Assembly (NCBI GenBank): GCA_030068145.1
Contig: JAPJBO010000671.1
Span: forward strand, 62,001 to 126,000
Direction of reading: 5' to 3'
DNA from: Diplonema papillatum
Taxonomy: Eukaryota; Euglenozoa; Diplonemea; Diplonemida; Diplonemidae
DNA length: 64,000 nt
Below are positions 41,776 through 52,979 of the stretch, one piece after another. A model generated the notes under the pieces. The model worked only from the letters and a program-made list of their open reading frames with translations. It had not been told where the DNA came from and made no database searches. Both the position numbers and the translations under genes were made by a program. How positions within the stretch are numbered: the stretch's first letter is position 1; each line of letters starts with the position of its first letter.

Positions 41776-43284
41776 TCGAAAGAGGCTGTTGAGGTGGCGT
41801 TTGATCCCCTTCCATCTGCCCTCCTCGATGAGGACCGGGGTGGTGTCCCGTAGTTCTCTGATCTGGTCTGCGGTCTCGCGGCGGTTGGCACGTTTCTGGG
41901 GAAGATGCGGCGGTCCTTTCTTTTTAGGGGGGGCGTTTTTTATTTTTTCTGTTTCGCTTTCCGACAGCTGCTGAATATAGACCCTTTTGGTTCAGGGTGG
42001 GGTTCAACGTGTTGATGTAGTGGTGGGACGGGAAAAAAAGGGGGAAAAGTTGGGTGTGTGGGTGGACAAGCTCGTGGTAGGTTGTTCGGAAATAAGTACA
42101 ACCTAGCACAGGGCCAGGCGGTATATGCGTGCCTTCATCCTCTCATGTTAGTGTGCGTTCACCCGTAAAGGCATTTCGAGTTGTTTCCCGTTAGTCAGGG
42201 TAAACGGGTGCGGAGTGAAACATAGACTAGCCAACAATACAATCAAGAACCCGATGAGGCTCAAACGACGTGGATCAGAATCTCACATCCGCGAGGCGGC
42301 AACGTCTCTCATGCGCACGAAGTCCCTCAGTCCTTGAAATTTCTGGCCATCCTTTGTGCACTCGATGGAGCAGTGTTGACATCGCAGCATCGGGAGTCCG
42401 ATAAGGGCGGGCAGGGTGGTGAACTACCAAAGGGGTAGAGTGGGTCAGGTAATCCTTCCGACTGTCGGCTCATCAAACTACTGGCTGAATCTGGGGGTGC
42501 AGACGAGATCCTGAGTAGGAAGCACCATGGAGGGCGACGGGTCACGGACAGTGCGCAACGTACGTGACGAAATGTGCACTGGCCGTATCCTCCCCCTTAA
42601 CATCAAGAGAAGAAATGTGAAAACGGGAAAAGAATCGGTGGTCGTGCACACCTGGCTATTTCCGGGTCGCCCAGCCTCCCAAACTCGCGGCAAGCCACCA
42701 CGTCGAGACCATCGCCGCCTTTGCCGCCCTGTTGATGGGTTGAGTGTGGTGGCAACAGCTGCAGGTGCAGCTGTTTGCAAGTGCTGTTCCGCAGCTGTGG
42801 AGGTCTCTCGTGCTTTACTTTCATCTTGCTCGTTTTTTCCAGCGTTAATTTTTCGTGTAACTTACTTTCGCTAATTGTGGATGAGAAGGTCAGCATTTGG
42901 AAGCCTAGTAGAAGTTGGGGTGGGACGGGAGCTTGAAAAATGGACGTCTCGGGTGCTGTGTCACTCCGTCGTGAAGCCTGAATGTCCCCAACGCGTTTAG
43001 GGGTGCTTGGATATGGGCAGGCTGATGGTCGTTCTACTTCGGCGTGAAAAGCCGTCGCGGCCCCGGAGCTGCCGACCCGGAAAGGGACATTTGGGTTCTT
43101 CTTGAAGGTCGCGACCGCCGAGTTCGGCGTCGACAAGTTCGTGGCGAACTTGCAAGCGCTGATCAGCAGCATGCTTGCGGAGCTTACGGCCACCTCCCGC
43201 CGGCGCAGGCTGCCGGGAGGAGGGATTTTTCTTTCCGACGAACGGTCATGCGCTTCGGCTTCTTAAGGAACGTGTGGCATCAAG
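41776..43284. other. Region without a recognisable gene
   Basis: A plus-strand frame near 43080-43265 encodes VATAEFGVDKFVANLQALIS, which looks protein-like and could be an exon or a relic, but no family was recognised. Other frames are short. The 5' leader of the Penelope-like element probably lies at the left edge. Confidence 0.4.
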
Positions 43285-43541
43285 AAGAAATGCGTAGTTT
43301 TGGTTTATTCTTTTGCTTTTAGTTGTCGACAACATTATTTACTTTCAGCGTCTTTTCATGCCTTTAAATGACGGTATTTTTGGTTTTCTTTCTTCACCAT
43401 GGTTTTTCTGGACTTTATGGTGCCATAGAGTTGTCGTACTCTCTCTATGCCGCCCACGTCATGTTCGTTTAGCAGCGGTTGCCGAATCATGCCGTAGCAC
43501 CGTCCTTTCGCGTTTTTTTGGCTTTTTCTGATAGAAAATAC
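43285..43541 (+). repeat. Dispersed repeat, copy 3 (empty site)
   Basis: Nearly identical to copy 4 for about 250 bp, but it reads CGTTTAG-CAGCGG directly (43466-43478), without the 65-bp insert that copy 4 has at this point. Confidence 0.85.
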
Positions 43542-43829
43542 GTGGTAACACCCTCGTAGCTCGCCGGGTGAAGCACTCCAACCGAGGTTGGGTTATTGTT
43601 ATGCCTATTCTAGAGCCTTCCCGCATTCGTCGTCTTTCTGGCGACGCTACGGGAGAGCTCGTTTCGCTATTTCCGTCGTGGCAATATTATCCGTTCGAGC
43701 TGCTTTGAAGCCGAATCACATTCGCATGCATCTACATCCGCTATGACTCCGCTTTCCCAAGGACAGTTTTGCAGACTCGAGTTTTTCTTTTTCCCTCTCT
43801 GATTTTCTTTTCCTTGTTCACTTGCCTTT

Positions 43830-44140
43830 CCAGTTTGCCGGCTCATTGGCTAACATAAATGTTTGCACAAATTAAAGTATGTCCCGGCTGTCGGTTAGAC
43901 TCGTGGTTTCTTTTCCTTTTTCCCTGTCGCTCGCCTTTCACCTTCACCGGTCCATTGGCTAACATAAATGTTTGCGCAAATAAAGTAAGTCCCGGCTTTC
44001 GGTTGTAGACGCTGATTGTTTGTTTTTTTCCCACTTTTTTGTTTTCCTTTCCCGGTTGCCGGTCCGTTGGCTAACATAAATGTTTGCGCAAAATTAAGTA
44101 AGTCCCGGCTGCCGGTTGTAGACACATTTCAATTTTTGGT
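43830..44140 (+). repeat. Three tandem units of about 105 bp
   Basis: Each unit carries GGCTAACATAAATGTTTGCR followed by CAAATTAAAGTA-like sequence and CCCGGCTGCCGGTTGTAGAC. They start at about 43845, 43957 and 44068. They are noncoding and lie between dispersed repeat copies 3 and 4. Confidence 0.8.
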
Positions 44141-44375
44141 CAACTGGCAAATCGGATGTATCGTGTGGTAGATATTTGCAAAGACTTCTATCAAAGAAGC
44201 TATTTAGCGTGTTGTCAGTTTTCTCACTTCCGTCCACAGAGCGGATGGTGAGGCACGTCGTCAGAACTTTCTGTTCCGCCACGTGGCTTTTGAGGACATT
44301 TGATAGCAGTTCCGAAGAAGTGCATCAATGTTTTGCCAAATCCTCCACTGGTAGCCATGTGGTAGATCGGTAGAA

Positions 44376-44692
44376 AGAAATGCGTAGTTTTGGTTTATTA
44401 TTTTGCTTTTAGTTGTCGACAACATTATTTACTTTCAGCGTCTTTTCATGCCTTTAAATGACGGTATTTTTGGTTTTCTTTCTTCACCATGGTTTTTCTG
44501 GACTTTATGGTGCCATAGAGTTGTCGTACTCTCTCTATGCCGCCCACGTCATGTTCGTTTAGCATTGAGTTCTTTTAAGTACATGAACCACATGGATTAG
44601 CATGCACTACACTACACACACGTTTAGCAGCGGTTGCCGAATCATGCCGTAGCACCGTCCTTTCGCGTTTTTTTGGCTTTTTCTGATAGAAA
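44376..44692 (+). repeat. Dispersed repeat, copy 4 (filled site)
   Basis: As copy 3, but with a 65-bp insertion between duplicated CGTTTAG (44556-44562 and 44621-44627). It ends about 30 bp beyond the predicted end of RP2 exon 3. Confidence 0.85.
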
Positions 44693-44721
44693 AGAGAGCA
44701 CACCGAGCAGTGCAGAGCAAC

Positions 44722-46842
44722 CTGCGATGCCTGCAGACTGAGTCCGGGTGAGAAGAGTACAAAGCAGGCATCGGCAGACGGAGTGCTTCCACTGGTAAGA
44801 GGCACCGCGAGGTCGACATCAGCGCCCGCGTTGATGATGCCCGGCGCAATCTCGTGCAGCTGTTTCCAAGGTTTTTCTTCCTTGCGCATGACGTCTTCCA
44901 GAGACGTGCCGGCGGGCAGGATTCTGGGTGCAGAGTTCGTGCCGAAGTCGTTGAAACGCCACCAGCCGTTGTCAAAGATCGACAGCCGCGCCCGTGCGAA
45001 TTGCACTGTAATTATTGTATTTCGCGGTTCAAAGACCCGGTGTTTTTGAGCCTCTGCAAGACTGGACACTGGATGCTTCTCATCCACGCACTCGCAAACA
45101 AGACAGGTGACGCTGAAGGTGCCTGACTTCGGCAGACTACTGAGCTACTGGGACGGAAGGCCGCAAAGAGCACGTCCTGCCTCACCGTTGAGCGCTCCGA
45201 CGTGCGGACGGCCAGATTTGGTCCAAGTCAGGTCGACGATTGCTTTCTTTTATAACTACAAGCTCCAGGGTGGTCTTGGGTCTGCCTTGGTCATCTTTGG
45301 TTAGCAACCGCGTGCCCAATCACAGACCAAAGAAGAATCAGTAAAAAGCAAACCCCGAAGCTGGAAGTAGCTGACATTCCAGCAAGCTACACTGGTTCCG
45401 CGGCATTCTTCCAGAACACTTCTTCCAGGTACGAACAGCATCAGAACACAGTCTTTGCAGTCGCGCAGGCGCACCTGAGATGCGGCAACGGCAACGGAGC
45501 AGTTTCTGTAGAGGGTGGGACACTCTAGAACTTGGGTTCGAGCTGATGAATGATTGGAGCTATTCAGTCTAGAATGTGGGTTCGAGCTGTGGAGCTCGCA
45601 AACAAGCACTAATAACCTTGGATGCAGATTTACGGTACTTCGACTTACCAACTGTCTGAGCAGCTGGGCCAGTTTTGTCGCTGGGTTTCGGCTCCGGCGT
45701 AAATAGGTAGAAGGGTAAAAAGCTTGAGAATAAAAAATATTTCGTTGGTCGTTAATAACAGGGAACCCCTGTCAACAGCTGCTGTCTCGGATTGTTCCGG
45801 TCATAGGGTTAGCGTCAGTTTGAATTGTGAGGCAAGTCCTCACATTTTGAAGAAAAAAAAACGAGAAAAAAAGGAGCCCAGCACGAGCTGCTGTTGTTGG
45901 CAATCCACCCAGTGGTGGTGCGGTGGTGGTGGTTGTATAGTGGCTGGGAGGTGATATTGGAGTGGATGGGTCGGGGTAGTGGCGTCGCGCAATGGAGATG
46001 GATGTACACTTGTAGCCACCTTTGCTTTTGCTCCTGCTCAAGTCAGGAGTCAGTGGCGCACCCACTATGTTCCGAACCCCCACGCTCTCAACACTGTCAG
46101 TCTGAGCTCCATACACCGCACAAAGTGTCACAAGTGGGCCGAAACATGCTCTGCAGCTTCCATTATTGGAGCCAAGCTTCTATTCCCTGTCTGTGACACC
46201 GGGAAGAAATGTATGACTGGGTTTCGGAAAGAAAAAGTCAAGTAGGGCAGGCAGGTAGGGCTTGCTTTATCTGAACCTTTCCGCAAAATTACAGCTCCTG
46301 GCTGCTGTGGCACGACAACACTGAGCTGCGCGAGCAAAGGCAGGCTCGCATTTCGCAGCGGATCTCCGGAAATTGGGTTCACGAAGTCGCAAGTGAAGCA
46401 ATGGCTCGGGGAACAAGATCGCATACGTGCAGTTGCGGATGAAAATAGAACCCGTGCACGGGGCTATGAAGAAGCGGCAACCGATACAGTCGTCAACTTG
46501 AATCTGGCTCGACAGGTCGAGGATGTAGAAGTCGCAGTTCTCGCAGCCCTCAAACGTAACGTCGAAGTTGTCGAGTTCGCCCGGAAGGTACACCTTGGTC
46601 TCGTTCTTCGCGTCCTTTGTATTCAAGAAGGCGAGCATACGCTTCCTCGCTGCTGCTGGATCGTCTTCTCCCGTCGAAAATCGGCTCATGAACTCGTCTT
46701 TCGAAGGCATCTTCCACGGCTTTTCCTCTACCGTTTCATACGACCACTTCTCGAGCGGGTCTTTGCTCGCACCTTTCTTCTTTGCGCCTTTTTCTTTATC
46801 TTTTTTCTCCTCAGGCGCTTCTTTAGTCTCAAAGCAACCCAT
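44722..46842 (-). CDS. RP2: RP2 homologue (TBCC-domain ARL3 GAP), three exons
   Basis: Exons on minus: 46842-46427, 45505-45354, 45005-44722, all with GT-AG introns and matching phase (joins ACA, GTG). The protein starts MGCF, the dual acylation signal (myristoyl-Gly2, palmitoyl-Cys3) of human RP2. Exon 1 ends with a TBCC beta-helix (DNFDVTFEGCENCDFYILDL, GSIFIRNC). Exon 2 continues CSVAVAASQVRLRDCKDC, where human RP2 has its GAP arginine region, then WNVSYFQLR. Exon 3 has RARLSIFDNGWWRFNDFG and starts a second domain (ACFVLFSPG) as in the NDPK-like part of RP2. RP2 stimulates GTP hydrolysis on ARL3 to release lipidated cargo in cilia. The 3' end is unsure: the frame stays open to 44575, into a dispersed repeat, and no exon for the rest of the NDPK-like domain was found. 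Confidence 0.85.
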
Positions 46843-47278
46843 AGTGCTGGCCTTCGTGTTTTTCCTACCAAGGATGTGTTTTTTCCCGCAAATCCGCTCT
46901 GGAGGGGTTTCGGAAACAAGTGCAAGAGTTATTGTGGTGGTGCGGACTGGCAGTTCTGCCGACAAAAGGTCTGAGAAATACCATCGGCTTGTGTGCCAGT
47001 CGATCGAAAGAAGGTGGCTCGAACCATGAAAATGGAGAGTCGCCGACTTTCGCTAGAGGATGAAAGAGATAGACCCGTGGTGCGAAATTAAGTCTGCAAG
47101 ATCAACTGTCTCCAGCGATAGGCGTCGCCTGGTAGTGTTGTAATCTGAGTTTTTAAATGGTCATTCAGTGGGAGGCGGATGTCACAGGTATACGTGATCA
47201 GTTGAGCAACTGCGTTTGCTGGAAACTCAAAACCAGCGTGTCGCATAACGTCTGACGATAGACGTCGCATGTCTGGCA
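46843..47278. promoter_or_regulatory. Spacer between cyclase 3' end and RP2 start
   Basis: This 436-bp gap lies between two minus-strand genes. It should contain the cyclase polyadenylation signal and the RP2 promoter. I see no TATA box or other motif I would defend. Confidence 0.35.
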
Positions 47279-49651
47279 TCAGCTAAGAAGCTTGAGCGTT
47301 GAACGCCGTCGGATGGGCTTTGTCGGACGATGAAGGTTCTGAGCTGACTCCGGGGACTGAAAACGAAAGCAATGCTGCTTAAGAGCGTCGTCGCAGTCTT
47401 CAGCGTGGTCGTTCAACAGCGTGTAACAGACGGACGACACGTAACGAACGACGGGGACAAGCTCGTGGAACTGCGTCACGATGCGTTCAGCGGTCGACGA
47501 GTTGAGGCGCAAGGCATCGTGCATGAGTTTGAACTGCGTCATGACCTTAACGTGTGACATTTGCAGCAATGCTTGTGCCTGCGACGGGCCTTTGGTCGAA
47601 GCAACGCCCGGGGGGGGAGCTCCACATTTCCTGAACACCTCTCCGCTATGACGTAGGCCGGTGGACTCTAAAGCTGCCCGATCCGCGTTGCTGAGCTCAC
47701 TCCAATACTTGCGCCTTGCTGTTAAGCTTTTAGGAACAACCGATCGAATGCCTTCTGAAGGCGAAAATCCTCCTTGTTTGTTTGCAGGAGGCGGTTTGAG
47801 GACCACTTGCGCAGATAGAAGCGGGCCCGCGTTTTGGGACTGGTCACTGAGGGTCAAGCTTTCATGGGCAGCCTCCCCGACGCAAATCTCGCCGCCGACT
47901 GCTGCGCCTGCTAGGCGGGTTGCACTGTTCACAACGGGACCAAAGTAATCGAAGCGGCCTGAGGATAACGGGAAACGTTCGCTGTACTAAAGGTTGCTCA
48001 CACGTCATTCGGCATACGGGAACAAGTAAGGTTGTTTCGCGCGGATATCTCTTCATGCGCTTGTTCGGGGCATCCCCTGTTCTAGCTCAAGGCTTTTGTA
48101 TTCGTGGTACCTATGAAGCTTGTGGGACATCCTCATTGGCGAAGGCGAACTAATACCGTGGTTGGAGAAACACACCTGTTCCTTCGTCACGCTCGCGCAA
48201 CGGTTTGCCGGTGTTCATGCCCATGCGCACACGAGGTCCGTTGAAGATGACGGCGCCAGTTTCGTCGGTCACTTTGGCAGTGTCCAGCAATTCTCGAAAG
48301 GGCACCGGCCACGCCTGCTTGAGCAGGTCGCACTGCGCCGCTAAGCAAAAACGCAGCGCAGCGTCGGCTGTGTGGAACGACGTCATCATCGCGGACCCGT
48401 GTGACTTAAACACGTAGCCTTCGAACCTGCCGACCGCGTCAAGCAGCAGCGTGTTGTGGGCACGCACCATTTCTTCGGCAGCTTCCGGATCGTACGTTGC
48501 GAGGGCGTCGCTTTTTGAAATTTCAGTGTAGACCACTGCGACCGTTCCTTGTGGCGCGATTTCAACCCGTGCGTCGTCTTCTGCCTGCATGCATTGTTGT
48601 TCGACTGCTTGGCATGCATTTGTGGCTTGCTTGTAGAACCGCAAGACCCTCGGTACACGAGTCTGAACGCGCAAGAGCAAGTCGTCGGGTACGTTTGGCG
48701 CGGGGCGGACCCGCTTGCTCTTGGCGGGCAGCGAGAAGTCCCACCGGGGTGGCGGTCGCTTCTCGGGCTTAGCAGTCGTTTGCGGGGTCTCCTTCCGGCT
48801 GATCAGACACTGCGGGAGGAGTTGGAACATGGTCTCCTCGCGCGAGATTCCCTTCAGCATTTTCGTGCCCCAGCCGGTCAGCGCGATGTCGGGGTCGGGC
48901 AGCGCCTTCGCCCGTTTCAACGCGGCCATGGCGGCTGAACCTACAATTTGTGAATATTTCAGGCATACCGAATGTACCGTTATTGAGAGACAGTGCGTGG
49001 GGTCATCCTGACACGCCAACGAGAAATACCACGCTAATTTGTGGCTGGGTCGCGCCACGACGTGGTGATAGTAGGTGTTTTCAAGTCTCCAGATACTGAA
49101 GGCACTATCAAGAGAAGAGCAATAAGAGGGGTTGGCACACCAATGATAGTTTCACCGGCTTTCCCGGTCGACGCGATCCTCGCAGCGAGGTTTACCATTG
49201 GCCCAAAATAGTCCATTCTGCCAGTCATCGGGTCCTGCCCGCAATCCGGCTCGCCGGTGTTAAACCCCATGCGGACCCTGAGCCCATTGAACACGACGTT
49301 TCCATCAGCCCCCTTGACGAGGGCACCCTCTGGAAGCTTGGCGAGCTCTGCCGGCCACGTCTCGTCAAGGAGCTTCAACTGCACGTTCATGCACCATTTC
49401 ATGGCGTGTGCCGCTTCTGAGAAGGCGACCATGAAAGCGTCACCTTCCGTCTTCACCTCGTACCCTTGGTATATTCCGATCAACTCGCGCAGCAGTTTGT
49501 TCTGAATGTCAAGAGCCTTCTTCATATCGCGGGGGCATGTGTCCCAAAGCATGGTGCTCGACTGCACGTCCGTGAACACGATGGTGACAGTTCCCTCAGG
49601 AGGCCGTCGCAGCAGCTGCCGATCTTCGAGTTCCATTGTTTGCTGCTCCAT
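47279..49651 (-). CDS. Tandem class III nucleotide cyclase, three exons
   Basis: Exons on minus: 49651-49141, 48940-48176 and 47958-47279. Introns are 200 and 217 bp, GT-AG, with perfect phase (joins GGT and GGC), giving 651 residues. There are two cyclase catalytic domains and no transmembrane helix or receptor part. Domain 1 (about 18-170) has both metal aspartates (IVFTDVQSS and TEGDAFMVAF), the purine-selecting Lys (VKTEGD) and Asp (RMDYFG), and the transition-state Asn/Arg (VNLAAR). That set predicts ATP as substrate. Domain 2 (about 275-440) keeps Lys (FKSHGS), Asp (RFDYFG) and Asn/Arg (VNSATR), but the metal positions are Glu (VVYTEIS) and Ser (SHGSAMM). It thus resembles the C2 half of metazoan adenylyl cyclases. 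The last 200 residues match no family. Start: first Met, just before domain 1. Confidence 0.87.
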
Positions 49652-49740
49652 CTTACAAGCGAGGCTCTGTGTAAGGATGAGTGGCGTCTTTTACTGGGGA
49701 AAGGGACCTGAGCTTAATCATAGTACCTACCCCCCAGAGA

Positions 49741-51783
49741 CCCACCTGGTCCAGACGAAAATATCGGGAGTTTCGGGGAACTTCGGGGAGTTTCGGGGTA
49801 TTTCCTTTGTGGCGACCACTTTCCCTGCAGCCAGCCTTGGCGAAGGCGGGGAGGGGCTACGCTATGATGGCCCTACCTTGCGCAAAGCGGTCCCGTGTTT
49901 GGCTATGCCCCGAAGACGAAGATAGAGGCTGAGAAGGAAGGACAGACTGGGAGGTCCAGGTTGACACGGTATGACACAGGTAGCGACAGGATCCGCGGCA
50001 AGGAGAGCAGGAACCGTTCCACCAGAGGTCGTGCGGGTACAGAGACGATGCTCGTGCTCGAGTCGCAGCTGGGACGAACAGGCACGCCTTCAATAATGAG
50101 GTCTGGGGGATGGACGTATTTTCCACGTATGGGGAGGAAAGGAAGGATGGACGTGCTGGTGGGACGCCTTCGAAGACCTCCGGCAAGAAGGGACAGAAGA
50201 GGGTAAATTTAGTGGGCGGCGGAGACCCAGACTACCACCACAGATGCCTGCAGCACGATATGCCGATGTGCGGAGTCGGCGGCGAAGAGACGGAAGCGCG
50301 GACCTCGCCCCCGGGGACGCCCGAAGCGACACCGAAGTCGAGACGCAAGCTGCGACCATCGGCCCAAAGCGCCACAAGGGAAGCGGCGGATGCCGGCGCC
50401 AACACCGCCATCGAGAACGCCGCAGAAGGCGACGACACTAGGACAGCCGCTGGCAACGAAGCGACGGCGTAAGGACTCGCCATCAACGAAGACAGAGACG
50501 TGCACTCTGCGGCGGGCAGAGGTGCAAGATAAAGTGCCAGTGACGAAGAGAGGTGGCACGAAGATAGTCACGAAAGAGAGCAGATGCAGATTATCGCCAC
50601 AGGCTCTTTGCATTGCTAACCCTAACCACCAGGACCAGGGCAGTTACGGTCGAAGACGGCAATTCGAGCGAGGAGTAAGGCGATAACCAAAATGTGAGGC
50701 ACGATGGCCATCCTGAAAGCAGGGTTGCAGGATGATGCTTGGCCGAGGATAAAGTTGCTATGGCGACTGGGACAGAGAGATAACGCATAGAGAGTCCTCC
50801 TTATGGGGTGGTCACGCCTTCGCAGTCCCAGGGCCTCCACCCCCTGCATACGGTCGTCGACGAGACGAGTTGGAATGCGGGTACCATCTTTCCGAAGATT
50901 TCCGGGTCCTCCCGTACTCTACAACTCCCCACATACGTGAACGTGAACTCCGAAGTGTGACACTCCTTTCAATCGGGTGCACGAATTCAGAATTCCGGGA
51001 TGGGTTGACCCACTGTTTCCGATGCGGCTTCCAATCATCGAAGGCTAACCTCGGGTGCAAGAGCAGTGCTCGTCGTTCGGGGACCAGATGGGTGGAAGAC
51101 GACTGGGTCTGCCCGGTTTACACGTGACTGCTGCAGCGTGGTCAGAAGTGGGAAGGTCATCGGGAGATGGCGGGCGTGAATACTTCTTGCCCAAACCAAA
51201 ACCCAAGAGGGAATTGGAGAGTTTGACATAAGAATGGCAAACTCGTGGTCCCGAAGGTTGCAACCGCAAACAGAAGAATCAGATGATGATTGAACCTGCG
51301 CACATGCACAACGCGTCCTGTTCAGACTCCTCCTGTGTCGAAGGACTCAAGGCAGGTCCTGCAGGTTTTCCAGCAACTGCTGGTTCGCCTTGAGGCCCTC
51401 CGAATCCGCAGGCTGCAGGGTATGCCTCAACAACTGCCTAGGAGTCCAAGCTACAGTTGGTAGATGCACTGCGAGCTGTCGAGGTGGTCAATGAAGAGGA
51501 GAGAGCCGCCGACGCACACTAGCACACCTGCCTGCAAACCTCACCCACTTGCCCGCCCATCCACCTACCCGTCTACCCAACTACGCACCTGTTCATCCAT
51601 CCACCGACCTGCCCACCCCCATCCACCCATCTGTCCACTCAACTACCAACCTGTACACCTGCCCACCCACCGGCAGCCCCACTTTTCCCATAAGAATCGG
51701 GCTGAGTATCGGGGAGTTTCGGGGAGTTTCGGGGAAGTGTCGGGGAGTTTCGGGGAACTTACCAGGAGCCCGGACCAGGTGGG
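49741..51783. mobile_element. TIR DNA transposon with AGTTTCGGGG subterminal repeats (member 2)
   Basis: Ends CCCACCTGGTCC (49741-49752) and GGACCAGGTGGG (51772-51783) are inverted. AGA flanks both sides (49738-49740, 51784-51786). Subterminal AGTTTCGGGG arrays lie at 49768-49802 and 51705-51756, in the same direction, and a CCACC-rich tract precedes the right array, exactly as in member 1. The interior includes a truncated LINE (about 50.03-50.63 kb) and a GTCACGCCTTCGCAGTCCC block also present at 5.94 kb. A frame at 50870-51127 with CFRC ... CK and CP residues is not recognised. No transposase is visible. Confidence 0.75.
50030..50630 (+). mobile_element. 5'-truncated copy of the OTU-APE-RT LINE
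   Basis: The copy starts within the C-terminal region: GGTACAGAGACGATG and TGGGGGATGGAC correspond to the large LINE at 58.5-58.65 kb. The sequence for CLQHDMPMC matches CLDHGMPTC there. Its 3' untranslated end, GATGCAGATTATCGCCACAG then CTCTTTGCATTGCTAACCC, is almost identical to that of the large LINE. The frame is degraded. It lies inside TIR member 2 and therefore inserted after it, or was carried with it. Confidence 0.75.
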
Positions 51784-52030
51784 AGACCGTACTAATTCCA
51801 GGTTCGATTGACGCAGCCTCTCAGACGAACCCCCTCCAAGGTGCTCCAAGGGCGTTCTGGGACCTAAAACCCCCAAAAAGTGGTGGCGACTGACCCAGAA
51901 CTGTGAGGAAGATATTTCCACAAATATGCCCAGAAACGGTTCAGAAAGACTTGGATGCAGGGGTGTTTCTAAGAACCTTCTAATCCACAAATAACGCTAA
52001 AAAAATCACGTCAATGCGATTGACTGAAGC
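51784..52030. other. Short spacer, nothing seen
   Basis: No motif or repeat beyond the AGA target duplication at the left edge. Confidence 0.5.
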
Positions 52031-52666
52031 TTGTGGCAGAAAGCAAGCACCCTAATGCTCATGACTGCGACAGAGAAAGTCGTTGACTTGATACCAGCAG
52101 GAAACAAGACGGGGCACGAAACCCGTCTTGCCACCATCTATAAACATGCAAGACCAAAGCACAAGCTCGATGAAGAGCGCGATGCGACGCTTGGCAAATA
52201 TTGTACAGAAGCCAGTGCATCCGGCACTCGAGATGCACGACACCTTGGAGGCGGAAACATGGCCGGCCTCAATAAGAGGCCGCAGATGTCGAACCAGCAG
52301 GCCTTCGAAGTCGTGATGCGCGCGTATGAGGCAGCCGCACGAGAGCAGACGGCGAAGAAGGCCGACGACAAGGTGATACGAGCCGTACCGCAGGCAGGAC
52401 TCCGCAAAGCTGCGACGCTGAACCGCAGCTTTCGTCAGATGCATTACCCGCCGGGATGGGAACGCAAGCAGGCCCGATGGAAGCATGAAGTCAAGCAGGA
52501 GAAACGAACAGCGCAGAATGAGCGCAAGACGGGCATCAAGAGCAGATCCGGACGTTGGGACCGTGCCAAGCCGAAGAAGGAGTCCAAAAGCGAAGCAACA
52601 ACACCAACACGACAACGCAACCCGAAGGCAGCCAAGCAGACCTCCCAGAACAGGGGGAAACGGTGA
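52031..52666 (+). CDS. Hypothetical Lys/Arg-rich protein
   Basis: An open frame of 211 codons. The middle (SNQQAFEVVMRAYEAAAREQ) is a good amphipathic helix. The C-terminal 80 residues are strongly basic (KQARWKHEVKQEKRTAQNER, then Lys/Ser/Thr repeats), as in nucleic-acid-binding tails of transposon proteins. I find no known family. Its position between a TIR element and a MULE suggests that it may be a fragment of an unrecognised element. A competing minus-strand frame of similar length is hydrophobic and Ser-rich and looks like a shadow. Confidence 0.3.
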   Translation: MWQKASTLMLMTATEKVVDLIPAGNKTGHETRLATIYKHARPKHKLDEERDATLGKYCTEASASGTRDARHLGGGNMAGLNKRPQMSNQQAFEVVMRAYEAAAREQTAKKADDKVIRAVPQAGLRKAATLNRSFRQMHYPPGWERKQARWKHEVKQEKRTAQNERKTGIKSRSGRWDRAKPKKESKSEATTPTRQRNPKAAKQTSQNRGKR

Positions 52667-52794
52667 AGTAACGAAGCTCATCCGAGTGTCCGATGAAACC
52701 CCTTGTCAATACCACCCAACCAAGAGCATGCATGACGCAGTTTTAAAGGTGGGATGAGAGGCATCGGCTCACTCTGTCAAAGGACCATACCACT

Positions 52795-52925
52795 AACGCA
52801 ACAAGAAGACGATAATGCGCGATAATATGCCATAATCGTGCGATAATGCGAATGAAAATGAGACAATTGGCGTCAAAATACCAAATGCGATAATATGCGA
52901 CAATGCGAATCGTTTGACCACAATG
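52795..52925. repeat. GCGATAAT-type short repeats
   Basis: CGATAATGCG, CGATAATATGCC and GCGATAATATGCGACAATGCG recur irregularly just left of the MULE. The CGATAAT core is shared with the repeat cluster left of TIR member 1 (32.19 kb). Confidence 0.6.
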
Positions 52926-52979
52926 CCTAGGGTAGGTACTCGTAAATTGACTAGTCATAATGGTGTGATCCACCCTGGA

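Noticed and set aside
50613-50627. Telomere-like CTAACCCTAACC
   Set aside because: Only two units, and the first CTAACCC is part of the LINE 3' untranslated region shared with the copy at 57.6 kb.
52052-52681. Minus-strand 209-codon frame with hydrophobic stretches
   Set aside because: Reverse complement of a Lys/Arg/Gln-rich frame, which naturally reads as Leu/Ser/Cys-rich; no coherent membrane topology.
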